Shown here: in pieces, positions 52,706 through 62,449 of the stretch
How the letters are laid out: each line of letters starts with the position of its first letter
Numbering within the stretch: the first letter of the stretch is position 1
NCBI GenBank assembly: GCA_903900805.1
Contig: CAIUOP010000075.1
Span: forward strand, 1-64,000
Reading direction: 5' to 3'
Source of the DNA: an uncultured beta proteobacterium
Lineage (GTDB): Bacteria; Pseudomonadota; Gammaproteobacteria; Burkholderiales; Burkholderiaceae
DNA: 64,000 nt
Notes under the pieces: model-generated
What the model was told of the DNA's origin: nothing
The model's input: the letters and a program-made list of their open reading frames with translations, nothing else
Database searches by the model: none
Program-made: the position numbers and the translations under genes

Positions 52706-53674
52706 TTAATCTACTGTAGCACCAGAAGCCTTCACTACTTTTTCCCATTTCTGAGTTTCATTGGCAATGACTTTTCCAAAATCTTCGGGTGTTCCGGGAA
52801 TCGGTACACCACCCAAATCAGCTAAACGTTTTAACATCTTCGGATCTGCTAATAGTTGATTCATCGCAGTATTGACTTTAACAATAGCCTCGCGTGGGGA
52901 CCCTTTGGGCATCGATAGACCAAACCAAGCAGTTGCCTCGTAGCCAGGTACCGTCTCTGCAACCGTTGGCAGATTGGGGAATGAAGGTTCAATCGCTACT
53001 GAAGTTACCGCCAGCGCCCGAATTCTGCCGTCTTTAATAAATCCAGCAGATGAAGGTAAATTATCAAACAGGACCTGCACCTGTCCACCCATCAGATCAG
53101 TTAAGGCAGGACCTGCACCCTTATAAGGGATATGGGTCATCTTGCAGCCCGTCATCGATTTAAAGAGTTCGCCCGATAAATGGACTGAGGTTCCACTACC
53201 AGAGGATGCCATATTCACTTTGGTGGGATTGGCCTTGCAATACTCAATAAACTCTGCAACGGTCTTCACAGGCATACCATTGGTAATCACCATCACATTG
53301 GGTGTTCGCACAATACCCGCTACCGGGGCTGTATCGTTGATAAAGTTATATGGCAAGTTTTTATACAGGGTAGCATTAATGCCATTAGCTGGATTAGTTA
53401 AGTGCAAGGTATAGCCATCGGCCGGTGATTTAATTACGAACTCAGTACCAATATTATTTCCGCCGCCTGGCTTATTTTCAACCACGACATTAACGCCTAA
53501 TTTTTCGGACAAGCCTTGAGAAATAATTCTGGCTAAGACATCAGTAGTCCCACCTGGAGGGTAAGGCACCACTAAACGAATAGGCTTATCTGGATATGGT
53601 GCTGCAGTAGCAAAGCTAGAAAAAAGGCTTAGGCAGCCAAACAACAATGCAGCGTATGGTGAAATATGGCGCAT
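52706..53674 (-). CDS. Bug/TctC-family tripartite tricarboxylate solute receptor
   Basis: YPDKPIRLVVPYPPGGTTDVLARII; DNLPSSAGFIKDG. Confidence 0.92.
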   Translation of the reverse strand: MRHISPYAALLFGCLSLFSSFATAAPYPDKPIRLVVPYPPGGTTDVLARIISQGLSEKLGVNVVVENKPGGGNNIGTEFVIKSPADGYTLHLTNPANGINATLYKNLPYNFINDTAPVAGIVRTPNVMVITNGMPVKTVAEFIEYCKANPTKVNMASSGSGTSVHLSGELFKSMTGCKMTHIPYKGAGPALTDLMGGQVQVLFDNLPSSAGFIKDGRIRALAVTSVAIEPSFPNLPTVAETVPGYEATAWFGLSMPKGSPREAIVKVNTAMNQLLADPKMLKRLADLGGVPIPGTPEDFGKVIANETQKWEKVVKASGATVD

Positions 53675-53732
53675 GCTTACTCTCCTATGATTAATAGCAA
53701 ATCAATGTACTTAAGGGCTATTTTGAATGGAC

Positions 53733-55157
53733 TTATTGGGAATTGCATATAGGGGGTTTCCTTTGTGCAAACCGCGTTTTTTGCTCAAAGGCGTGGGCTA
53801 GCTGCAAAATACCAAAATCATCGCGATGGCGTCCCACAATCTGTATACCTACTGGTAGCCCACCTTCTGTAAATCCCGCTGGTACTGAAATTGCTGGGTT
53901 TCCTAGCGCACTAATGAAGTAGCACGTTTTTTGCCAATCAATATAAGTATTCATTTTTACGCCATTAATTTGCGCTGGATACTCTTCCTCAACAGAAAAA
54001 GGTGCCACTTGAGATACTGGTAAGACTAAAAACTCATACTTCTTAAAAAACTCTCGCATCCGGTGATAGAGCTCAGTTCGTTTGGCTTCTGCTCGCGCTA
54101 ATTGGGGGCCGGTAATGGGCAAGCCTTGCTCAGCATTCCAAATGACAGTGTCTTTAATCTGATCACGATGCTCTTTTAATAAGGGAGTAATCCGAAGCTC
54201 TGTTCTCCAGGCACGCCAGAGCATGAAGATTTCATCTGCCTCACTAATATCGGGCTCATCATTGACTACATCACAACCCATCTCTTGCAATACTGCCCGC
54301 GATGACTCCACTACTCTAGCCACTTCTGGCTCAACTGGTAAGCCGCCTAAGTTGGCACTAAAAGCCACCCTGCATCCTTTAAAAGATCTTGCCAACGGAT
54401 TGAGAAAGATCTCCCCGGGGGCTTCTAAAGAAATTGGCGAACGATCATCAGGTCCCGACATTGCGGCCATAGCTAATGCTAGATCTTGTGCCGAGCGCGC
54501 CATAGGGCCAGATACGCTCAAGGTTTGCCAGCCCAATGAGTCTGGCCATGAAGGCACTCTACCAACTGAGGGCCGAATGCCCACAATATTACAAAAGCTT
54601 GCTGGGTTTCGTAATGAACCCCCCAAGTCTGTACCATCAGCCAGTGCAATCATGCCACTCGCTAAAGCAACTGCAGCGCCACCTGAAGATCCTCCACAGG
54701 TCTTACTCAAGTCATATGGATTAGGTGTGGAGCCAAAGACAGCATTAAATGTTTGACTACCAGCGCCAAACTCTGGTGTATTGGTTTTTCCTAAGCTGAT
54801 AGCGCCCGCTTGCTTTAAGCGCTCCACTGGTAAAGCGTCCACATCAGGCACAAAATCTTTATATACAAGAGATCCAAATGTAGTTCTCACGCCGCGAGTT
54901 ACAAATAAATCTTTATGGGCTACTGGCAATCCATGCAAGATACCGAGGGCATCATTTGCAGAAATTTTTTGATCTGCAATAACAGCTTCTGCCATTGCAG
55001 ACTCAGCTGTTAACGTAACAATCGCATTTAAGATGGGGTTAAGACGCTCAATCTGATCTAAATGGGCACGAATGACCTTCTGAATAGAGATCTTCTTTAA
55101 GCGAATGAGTTTGGATAACTCAGCGGCGGATAAAAAACATAAATCATCATTCAGCAT
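53733..55157 (-). CDS. Amidase-signature family protein
   Basis: HGLPVAHKDLF; GGSSGGAAVALASGMIALADGTDLGGSLRNPASFC. Confidence 0.93.
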   Translation of the reverse strand: MLNDDLCFLSAAELSKLIRLKKISIQKVIRAHLDQIERLNPILNAIVTLTAESAMAEAVIADQKISANDALGILHGLPVAHKDLFVTRGVRTTFGSLVYKDFVPDVDALPVERLKQAGAISLGKTNTPEFGAGSQTFNAVFGSTPNPYDLSKTCGGSSGGAAVALASGMIALADGTDLGGSLRNPASFCNIVGIRPSVGRVPSWPDSLGWQTLSVSGPMARSAQDLALAMAAMSGPDDRSPISLEAPGEIFLNPLARSFKGCRVAFSANLGGLPVEPEVARVVESSRAVLQEMGCDVVNDEPDISEADEIFMLWRAWRTELRITPLLKEHRDQIKDTVIWNAEQGLPITGPQLARAEAKRTELYHRMREFFKKYEFLVLPVSQVAPFSVEEEYPAQINGVKMNTYIDWQKTCYFISALGNPAISVPAGFTEGGLPVGIQIVGRHRDDFGILQLAHAFEQKTRFAQRKPPICNSQ

Positions 55158-55190
55158 TTAAAAAGGGCCCCTATTTCTTATTCTTATTGA

Positions 55191-55346
55191 CGTAGTATAT
55201 GCGACTACATTACGGAGCGCATTGCCATTGCCCTGCAACGAGGTAAAGAAGTCAATATTGATTTAGTTCTTGGTATTAACTATTTTGATTATGCCCATGT
55301 GCCCTTAGAGGAGCTGCGCAAAAGATGGAATATCCCATCTAAATAA
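55191..55346 (+). pseudogene. Start-less C-terminal ORF remnant
   Basis: Open frame CDYITERIAIALQRGKEVNIDLVLGINYFDYAHVPLEELRKRWNIPSK* preceded in frame by TGA (55188-55190), with no ATG. Confidence 0.5.
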
Positions 55347-55388
55347 GCATTCTGATGTCATCACAACGGCTAGAGAGACCCAAGACCG

Positions 55389-56072
55389 CTAGATAACTTC
55401 CAATACTTTGCTTAGTGAATTGCCTTCATAGTTTGGCTTTTCACCTACCTCCTCAAAAGGATGGCCAAGACGATTAACCCAAAAGACATCAAAGCCATAC
55501 CACTTAGCCGCTAAAGCATCCCAAGCATTACTGGACACAAATAAAATGTCTTCTTTTTTAACAGGGAATGCTTTTAATAGTAGCCCATAGGCTTGTGGGG
55601 CAGTCTTAAATAAACGGATATCCTCAATCGTCACAACTTGATCAAGATAAGGCTTTAAGCCGTTACTCTCCACCACGGTAGTCAGCATTTCTCTGCTACC
55701 GTTAGACAAAATTGCAGTAGATAAACCCTTTTCTTTTATTGTCTTAAGAACTTTTAGGCTATCGTCAAAGCTGGTGAGCTTGGCATACTGATCCATCAAC
55801 TTCTTTTCAGATTGCTCGGTAAGATTTAAGTCCATTCGTTTGCAAACATAACGTAAGGAGCGAATCGTTAATTCCCAGAATGGGAGATAGTATTTACTTC
55901 CGGCTGGATTAGGATCGCTCATGGTGACAAGGCGAGTGTATTCAATTTGACGATCACGCCACATTAAAGTCATTGCTTGACCCTGTCCTGGAAACAGTTC
56001 TTCTGCTAACTGGCCCATGGAATAGACATCAAACAGTGTTCCATAGGCATCAAAAGCGATAAGCTTATACAT
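55389..56072 (-). CDS. Type II haloacid dehalogenase (HAD)
   Basis: IAFDAYGTLFDVYSM, ILSNGSREML, FVSSNAWDALAAKWYGF. Confidence 0.92.
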   Translation of the reverse strand: MYKLIAFDAYGTLFDVYSMGQLAEELFPGQGQAMTLMWRDRQIEYTRLVTMSDPNPAGSKYYLPFWELTIRSLRYVCKRMDLNLTEQSEKKLMDQYAKLTSFDDSLKVLKTIKEKGLSTAILSNGSREMLTTVVESNGLKPYLDQVVTIEDIRLFKTAPQAYGLLLKAFPVKKEDILFVSSNAWDALAAKWYGFDVFWVNRLGHPFEEVGEKPNYEGNSLSKVLEVI

Positions 56073-56101
56073 GCTGTCCCTTATTTTAATGATGAATCAA
56101 C

Positions 56102-56125
56102 AAAAAACCACCCGAAGGTGGTTTT
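56102..56125 (-). terminator. Rho-independent terminator (minus strand)
   Basis: Minus strand aaaaccacc-ttcg-ggtggtttttt downstream of the solute-binding gene. Confidence 0.8.
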
Positions 56126-56183
56126 AATGCCTGCTTGAGTACAAAAACGAATCTACTTTCTGATGAGGCTCTGAATGGCAAAA

Positions 56184-57071
56184 TTATTTAATGACTAGGA
56201 CCTCAGCCGGAGCATCGCTTGGATTTTTAAAGAGCTCAACTAATGTTGCGCCCATAGGAATACCTATAACAGAATTCTTTGGAGGAATTGGGGACAAAAA
56301 CCACTTTTCATAAAGCGTTTTGAGTTCACCTGATTTCATCATAGACTTTACTTGGCTATCTACTCCAGCCTTAAATATAGGGTCATCCTTACGGACCATA
56401 ATTCCAATTGCCTCGACACTTAAAGGGTCTCCAACAATCTTATACGCACCTGGATTCTTGCTAGCGGCAATATTTCCGGCCAGGATATTGTCATCCATTG
56501 CAAATGCGTCTGCACGGTCAGATTCAACGAGTAAGAATGCTTCTGAGTGATCTTTAGCGTAGATTACATCCAACTTAACGCCCTTCGCTTGCTCTAGTCT
56601 TCGTAAATGTTGAACTGGGGTAGTGCCAACAGTAGTAACAATTTTTTTCTTAATCACATCATCAGTCGTATTAATGCCTGAAGATTTTTTTACAGCGTAA
56701 CGCGCTTCAGTGACATAAGTAGTGACTGCGAAATCAACTTGTTCTTTTCTTGAAGCAGTATTACTTGTAGAACCACATTCAATATCAATTGTTCCATTTT
56801 GGAGCAAAGGAATTCTATTCTGAGGAGTTACTGTCATGTACGTTAGTTTGGCATTTGGATAAAGTCGTTTTAAGACTTTTGCGCATAGTTCAACGTGATA
56901 ACCTGCGTATTCACTACTTCCTATGGCATAGGATAAGGGCGCAGACGATTCCCTTACCCCTACTGTAATGGAATTAGATGATTTCACTTTGGCATCTGTA
57001 TTAGAAACCTGTGCATAAGCAGTCATTGAAATAAATGCTGATAGAAAGACTAATGAGGCAAGCTTTTTCAT
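56184..57071 (-). CDS. ABC transporter substrate-binding protein, family 3 (amino acid type)
   Basis: Signal peptide; ITVGVRESSAPLSYAIGSSEYAGYHVELCAKVLKRL; DIECGSTSNTASRKEQVDFAVT. Confidence 0.9.
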   Translation of the reverse strand: MKKLASLVFLSAFISMTAYAQVSNTDAKVKSSNSITVGVRESSAPLSYAIGSSEYAGYHVELCAKVLKRLYPNAKLTYMTVTPQNRIPLLQNGTIDIECGSTSNTASRKEQVDFAVTTYVTEARYAVKKSSGINTTDDVIKKKIVTTVGTTPVQHLRRLEQAKGVKLDVIYAKDHSEAFLLVESDRADAFAMDDNILAGNIAASKNPGAYKIVGDPLSVEAIGIMVRKDDPIFKAGVDSQVKSMMKSGELKTLYEKWFLSPIPPKNSVIGIPMGATLVELFKNPSDAPAEVLVIK

Positions 57072-57096
57072 GTTTTATCCTATTCGTTTTTGTTTA

Positions 57097-58434
57097 TTAA
57101 AGCGCTTTCAGACTCTCGTCTAAAGCTCTATCTAATATTGTGATGGCCTGATCAATCTCTTGATTCGACACCGTTAATGGGGGAGCGATCCTCCAAACTG
57201 ATCCACGCTCAGGACGTCTCCTAATATTCATACTTAAACCTAACTCAAAGCACTTTTTGGTCGTTAACTCACCCAATCGATGATGAGCTAACCTGGATTT
57301 ACGATCCTGCACTAATTCAACCCCTAATAGCAGCCCCTCACCCCTCACCTCGCCAATACACTCATACTTATCTTGTAATTGTAGAAGTTGTTTTCTTAAA
57401 TAAGCCCCCGTGACATTCGCCCTCTCAATTAAGTTCTCATTCTTAATAGTATCTAAAACTGCCAGCCCAACCGTCGCTAGCAAAGGATCTGATACATGGC
57501 TGGTGTAGAAAGAAAATCCTTTTTGGTGAATATCCTCTTCAATCTCAGGAGTGGTCACTACAGCAGCTAAGGGCAATCCACCGCCCATAGTTTTAGAAAG
57601 AGTCATGATGTCGGGGATAATTCCGAATAATTCTGAGCCTGTTTTTTTACCAATCCGTCCAAATGCAGTTTGAGCTTCATCAAAGATTAACAACATACCA
57701 CGGTCATCAGCTGCCTTTCGAAGTGCCTGCATATAGCTTTTGGGTGGTATTAAGACTCCACCAGCACTGATCACTGGCTCAACAATAATGGCTGCCCCTC
57801 TTCCAGTTGTAGCCATATCGAACATCTTTAAGCCAATTTCCAAACTTCTAAGAGCAGACTCCTCAGGGGGAAGCTCTGGTATATATGGTCTGTACATATT
57901 AGGCTCTGGCAGTATAAAAACTCCAGGAGGCGGAACTCCATAGCCCTTTCTGTCACTAGCAAATGAAACCGAGCTTGCAGTGCCAGTTACGCCATGCCAC
58001 GACCCTCCTACTGCGAGCACCTCATAGCCACCCGTATACATTTTTGCAATCCGCAAAGCCACTTCGTTGCTTTCAGAGCCTGTATTAATAAAGATTGACT
58101 TGCTCAGCGAAGGCGGCATCCATTCAGTAGCCACTTTTTCTGCCAGCAGAGCGACATCCTCAGGAATCATCCCGCTAAACATGTGGAATGCTTTTTTTCC
58201 AGCCTCGTTCACAGCATTAACTATTGCAGGATGATTGTGGCCTATAGTGGCGCACATCTGCCCAGAGGTGAAATCCAATATTTCACGACCGGTATCATCT
58301 ATAACGATGGTGCCTTTAGCACTTTTAAAAAGGTTTGGGAAAGCATCTCCACCGTATCTCAGCATGTATTTTTTTGCTGCGGCGTGTAATGCATTATTCA
58401 TTCTTTTTCCTATGTTCTTTAGCTCTGATTGCAT
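57097..58434 (-). CDS. Class III (PLP-dependent) aminotransferase
   Basis: FINTGSESNEVALRIAKMYTG; LLIFDEAQTAFGRIGK; MTLSKTMGGGLPLAAV. Confidence 0.92.
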   Translation of the reverse strand: MQSELKNIGKRMNNALHAAAKKYMLRYGGDAFPNLFKSAKGTIVIDDTGREILDFTSGQMCATIGHNHPAIVNAVNEAGKKAFHMFSGMIPEDVALLAEKVATEWMPPSLSKSIFINTGSESNEVALRIAKMYTGGYEVLAVGGSWHGVTGTASSVSFASDRKGYGVPPPGVFILPEPNMYRPYIPELPPEESALRSLEIGLKMFDMATTGRGAAIIVEPVISAGGVLIPPKSYMQALRKAADDRGMLLIFDEAQTAFGRIGKKTGSELFGIIPDIMTLSKTMGGGLPLAAVVTTPEIEEDIHQKGFSFYTSHVSDPLLATVGLAVLDTIKNENLIERANVTGAYLRKQLLQLQDKYECIGEVRGEGLLLGVELVQDRKSRLAHHRLGELTTKKCFELGLSMNIRRRPERGSVWRIAPPLTVSNQEIDQAITILDRALDESLKAL

Positions 58435-58599
58435 CTCGCTTTAAAGCTCTATTGAGAGGATCAATCAATCCTTAATATATACCAAAGCTTTCAGTGGCAA
58501 ATTTGATGCGATGCAATATGAGGCTCTACTTTGCCAATTTGTCGGTTTAACTAATTGGCACTATCTGAAAAAAATTAGTGATCTCACCCTTTGGGTTTA

Positions 58600-58689
58600 G
58601 TGACTCAAGTCATCGAGGATGTCAAGGGGAAATACAAGGGCTATCAATTGACCTCCTATAGCGGCGCAACCGCTGCTTATGCATCTTAA
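58600..58689 (+). pseudogene. Short ORF remnant
   Basis: VTQVIEDVKGKYKGYQLTSYSGATAAYAS* with in-frame TGA upstream at 58579; protein-like but very short. Confidence 0.35.
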
Positions 58690-58766
58690 TTAGAAAGGAA
58701 AACCGCAAAAGAGCCTTTATCTAATGGATTTATCGCTAAAATGACTCGATTGAACCATGCAAGCTT

Positions 58767-60020
58767 ATGAATATCTCTATTAGCCAATCACCGCCAATCC
58801 GACTTACTACGCGTCAGATTACCTATTACGCACTTAATAACGCCCTTCCGACGTACGACAGTAACTATAGTTTTGCCGTACGGATTGCCAACCAATACGG
58901 AAAGCTAAGCAAATTAATAGCGCATATCCTTACTGTGGCCATTCTCTCAATGGCCATCTTGCGAATTATAGAAAGTCAACTTTGGGAACTAACGGGTCTT
59001 CCTAGCCTTGAAAAAATTCTCCTCATCATCTTGTTATCTATTTTTACTATTGAATATCTTGGGCGAGTTTGGTCTGCTCCAGAAAGTTGCACCGACTTAC
59101 CGGAAGAAGGTGATGATTACAAAGAGTATGAATCCGATCTAAGCTATCGCTTCTACTATGTAATTTCATTCTTGGGGATTATTGATCTTTTAGTCATCCT
59201 CAGTATTCTTCACAACATCATCGGCGTGGACCTCAATTCCTGGCCAAATTATGTGGTTGTTATGGGCTTATTCAAATTGAGTCGCTATATCCCCGGAATT
59301 GAAATTGTTGGTGCGGTCGTAAAAAAAGAGCGCCAAATCCTGACTGCCTCATTGCTCTGTCTGGGATTATTAGTCGTGATTTTATCAACCGCTCTTTACT
59401 TGGCAGAACGCAATGTGCAACCGGAGGTTTTCACAAATATTCCAACGGCTTTATGGTGGGGTATCGTAACCATGACGACAACCGGCTATGGTGACATAAC
59501 TCCCATAACCTCAATCGGGCGAATATTAGGTGGGGTAGCCATGATAGGCGGTATTGCCATGCTGGCGATCCCTGCGGGTATCTTAGCGAGTGGGTTCGCA
59601 CAAGAATTAAGATACCGGGAACAAATCTATAACTGGCAAATTATCTCTAATTTGGATTTATTTCATGACCTCGACAGCAGCTGTATAGCTGATATTACAC
59701 GTCACTTAAGATCAATTGTTCTACCAAAAAATACCACTGTATTTAAGAAAAATTCGACGCCCGATGCGATTTATTTTATTGCCGATGGTGCGGTTGAGGT
59801 GCAAATTCATCCTAAACCGCCCTCGCCTATTATCTTGAAAAAAGGGGATGTATTTGGTGAGGCGGGGTTATTAGAGAATCGTAAACGCAATGCTACAGTC
59901 AAAACGACTCGCGCCACGCGTTTAATGGCTTTAGATTTACACGACTTTCATCGCCTAGCCAATGATCATGCTTCTTTAAAGAAAAAAATTGAATTAATTA
60001 ACTTATCACGCAAAACATAA
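58767..60020 (+). CDS. 6-TM potassium channel with C-terminal cyclic nucleotide-binding domain
   Basis: Selectivity filter TMTTTGYGDITP; CNBD GDVFGEAGLLENRKRNATVK. Confidence 0.92.
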   Translation: MNISISQSPPIRLTTRQITYYALNNALPTYDSNYSFAVRIANQYGKLSKLIAHILTVAILSMAILRIIESQLWELTGLPSLEKILLIILLSIFTIEYLGRVWSAPESCTDLPEEGDDYKEYESDLSYRFYYVISFLGIIDLLVILSILHNIIGVDLNSWPNYVVVMGLFKLSRYIPGIEIVGAVVKKERQILTASLLCLGLLVVILSTALYLAERNVQPEVFTNIPTALWWGIVTMTTTGYGDITPITSIGRILGGVAMIGGIAMLAIPAGILASGFAQELRYREQIYNWQIISNLDLFHDLDSSCIADITRHLRSIVLPKNTTVFKKNSTPDAIYFIADGAVEVQIHPKPPSPIILKKGDVFGEAGLLENRKRNATVKTTRATRLMALDLHDFHRLANDHASLKKKIELINLSRKT

Positions 60021-60035
60021 TTGCTGGCTTGTTAA

Positions 60036-61496
60036 CTACTTATTGAAAAAGAATTTCAATATCTTCTTGGCAATATTCTTGCTGTTTTCAGATGTGTTTT
60101 TATCTTGGTCTGCACCGCTCTTCACACGCTCATTATGGGCTGCACGCTGCGCTAAGACATCAGAGATATTCTGAATGAGTTGAGGACGACGCTCTAGGAT
60201 AGGAGAAATATCATCTTTTTCAATTTCGATCATCAGCGCTGAAGTGCCAGAAAAAACATCGGCAGAACGCGGTGCACCAGTTAATAAAGACATCTCACCA
60301 ACAATATCCCCGGGCCAAATCGAAGCGACGGCAATAGATTTACCTTCAGCATTAGGAACCTTCACCTCCAAACGTCCCTCTAAAAGCAAATACATACTGT
60401 AGGCCTCATGCCCCTTAGCAATTAACTGCTCACCAGCCGAGGTACGAACAAAATGGGCGTGCTGAGCAAGATAGGTTAAGTCTTCTTCATTTAAAGCAGC
60501 CAAGAATCCAAGCGATGCAAAGGCAGTTAAACGATTTTTTAAGTCGAGCTGAGCGCCTGCTTCGTTTGGTGAACTGGTTAAATCGATTGCACCCGCCTTT
60601 AAAAAAAGCATGATGGTATTAAGCACTAGACAGTTAGTTAGCTCTTTAGGTAAATCCAGATTTGGATCGCACTCGTAACGGACTATATATTCGACATGAC
60701 CACCTTTTAAATCAAAAGCTCCGCATAGATACCAGTTACGAAAAAACTTATTTTTAGATATCACGCACTCCATTGCCAAATTCAATATCTCAGTCACCTT
60801 TTCGCTATCGCAATGGGAACCCAGAGAAATAGTGAGATGGCGCCGAAATCCCCGGTTGGGTTCCTGCTTAGTAACGTTGATGTAATCAAGCTCAAGAAAT
60901 TTATTGTTATAAAACTTCTTAATCAATCCATATGTAGTTCCCTTAAGGGTAATCAAACGATGCTCCATTTGAATCACTTCATAGGTTTCTGGAATTCTTT
61001 CGTCGCCTTCGAAAATAACAATGTAATCGCCTAGGGCAGCTAGGCCATCAGTCTGCAGAGAAACACTTGCAACAATGTCTGCAATTCGGTCTCTAAACAC
61101 ATACCCTAAACCTAGACCCACACCACCAGAAGCCGCCAATAATCCCGTCAGATTATGGTCGTAGAGAAGAATAAAACCAGCTAAGCCGATTAAAGACATA
61201 ATAATCAGCGAACCAGCTGTAACAATAATATTGGGAATTCTTTTCCCAGGATTAATGCGATTCAGATTAATAACAGTGCGCCTAAAAGCAGCATCGGCAG
61301 TCACTGCTATGAGCACAATCTGCACGACAGCGATGATGTCAATCTCAGAGAATTGAGCATCTGATAAATCAGCTCCAATAAACGCGAAAATATCTCCTAA
61401 TGTATAGGCATAGATAGCAACGACAATATTGAGCGCGATTAGAAGAATCAAGGCCCATTTAGGTAATGCAAAAAATTTTTCGTGTTTTAGAACCAT
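60036..61496 (-). CDS. MscS-family channel with C-terminal cyclic nucleotide-binding domain
   Basis: MscS pore/beta region GGVGLGLGYVFRDRIADIVASVSLQ; CNBD GDIVGEMSLLTGAPRSADVF. Confidence 0.92.
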   Translation of the reverse strand: MVLKHEKFFALPKWALILLIALNIVVAIYAYTLGDIFAFIGADLSDAQFSEIDIIAVVQIVLIAVTADAAFRRTVINLNRINPGKRIPNIIVTAGSLIIMSLIGLAGFILLYDHNLTGLLAASGGVGLGLGYVFRDRIADIVASVSLQTDGLAALGDYIVIFEGDERIPETYEVIQMEHRLITLKGTTYGLIKKFYNNKFLELDYINVTKQEPNRGFRRHLTISLGSHCDSEKVTEILNLAMECVISKNKFFRNWYLCGAFDLKGGHVEYIVRYECDPNLDLPKELTNCLVLNTIMLFLKAGAIDLTSSPNEAGAQLDLKNRLTAFASLGFLAALNEEDLTYLAQHAHFVRTSAGEQLIAKGHEAYSMYLLLEGRLEVKVPNAEGKSIAVASIWPGDIVGEMSLLTGAPRSADVFSGTSALMIEIEKDDISPILERRPQLIQNISDVLAQRAAHNERVKSGADQDKNTSENSKNIAKKILKFFFNK

Positions 61497-61677
61497 ATAG
61501 TGGCAATAGAATAGTGAGCTAATTGAATGATCACAAGATTATCATACTAATCAGGGAATCGAGGCCGAAACGGGCAAATCAATACCCTCAAAGTACGATT
61601 GGGCCGTGCGAATTAACCCTCTGTGTTTCTGCTGGCCCAGGCCTATTTTTAACGGTGCCCATCTCCATACTAGCGGC

Positions 61678-62439
61678 TTATGCCATGAAGTTTCCACCAT
61701 TTACATCTATTGTCACTCCAGTTAAATAGGAAGCGCTATCTGAAACTAGGAACTCAACTACCGCTGCCACATCTTGAGGTTTTCCAAGTCTACCTATAGG
61801 AATGCTCTTAGCTAATTCTGCATTAACAGAATCCCCAACTTCTGCTGTCATTTTGGATTCAATGCGGCCAGGAGCGATGCAATTCACAGTGATTCCATAT
61901 TGAGCAACTTCGCCAGCTAATATTCTTGTATAGCCCGCTATGCCAGCTTTTGAAGCCGCATAATGCGCACCTGGTATTGGCGTGCGTGTTCTAGCTGCCT
62001 GACTGGTGATATTAATCACTCTCCCATGCTGATTATTCATCATGGGAGAAAGACAAATTTGAGTAATTAAGAAATTCGCAGTCAAATTGATATCAATAAC
62101 ACGCTGCCATTCATCCAATGGAATATCAATAAATTGCCTTTTCTTTCCCTGATGCTTGGGGGATATTCCTGCATTGTTTACCAGAACACTCAAATCCTTA
62201 AATGACACGCCAATAAGGGCTTGCAAGGAGCGGATTGAATTGAGATTACTGAGATCTAATACATACCCTTTTGCATCGGCACCTTTACTTGCTAACAGTT
62301 TTGCAGATTCCATTACGCTAGGGTTGATATCAAGCATAGCAACTGAGTAGCCAACATCTACTAAGCGTTCGCTAATGGTGAACCCAATACCCTGGGCTGC
62401 GCCAGTTACCAAAGCCAATTTATTTCCTTGAATTGACAT
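61678..62439 (-). CDS. SDR-family oxidoreductase
   Basis: ALVTGAAQGIGFTIS; NNAGISPKH; YAASKAGIAGYTR; DVNGG. Confidence 0.93.
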   Translation of the reverse strand: MSIQGNKLALVTGAAQGIGFTISERLVDVGYSVAMLDINPSVMESAKLLASKGADAKGYVLDLSNLNSIRSLQALIGVSFKDLSVLVNNAGISPKHQGKKRQFIDIPLDEWQRVIDINLTANFLITQICLSPMMNNQHGRVINITSQAARTRTPIPGAHYAASKAGIAGYTRILAGEVAQYGITVNCIAPGRIESKMTAEVGDSVNAELAKSIPIGRLGKPQDVAAVVEFLVSDSASYLTGVTIDVNGGNFMA

Positions 62440-62449
62440 TGCCTCTTAC

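Noticed and set aside
54223-54756. 177-aa plus-strand ORF
   Set aside because: Lies wholly antisense to a well-supported amidase; Ser/Pro/Lys-rich shadow composition with no recognisable motif.
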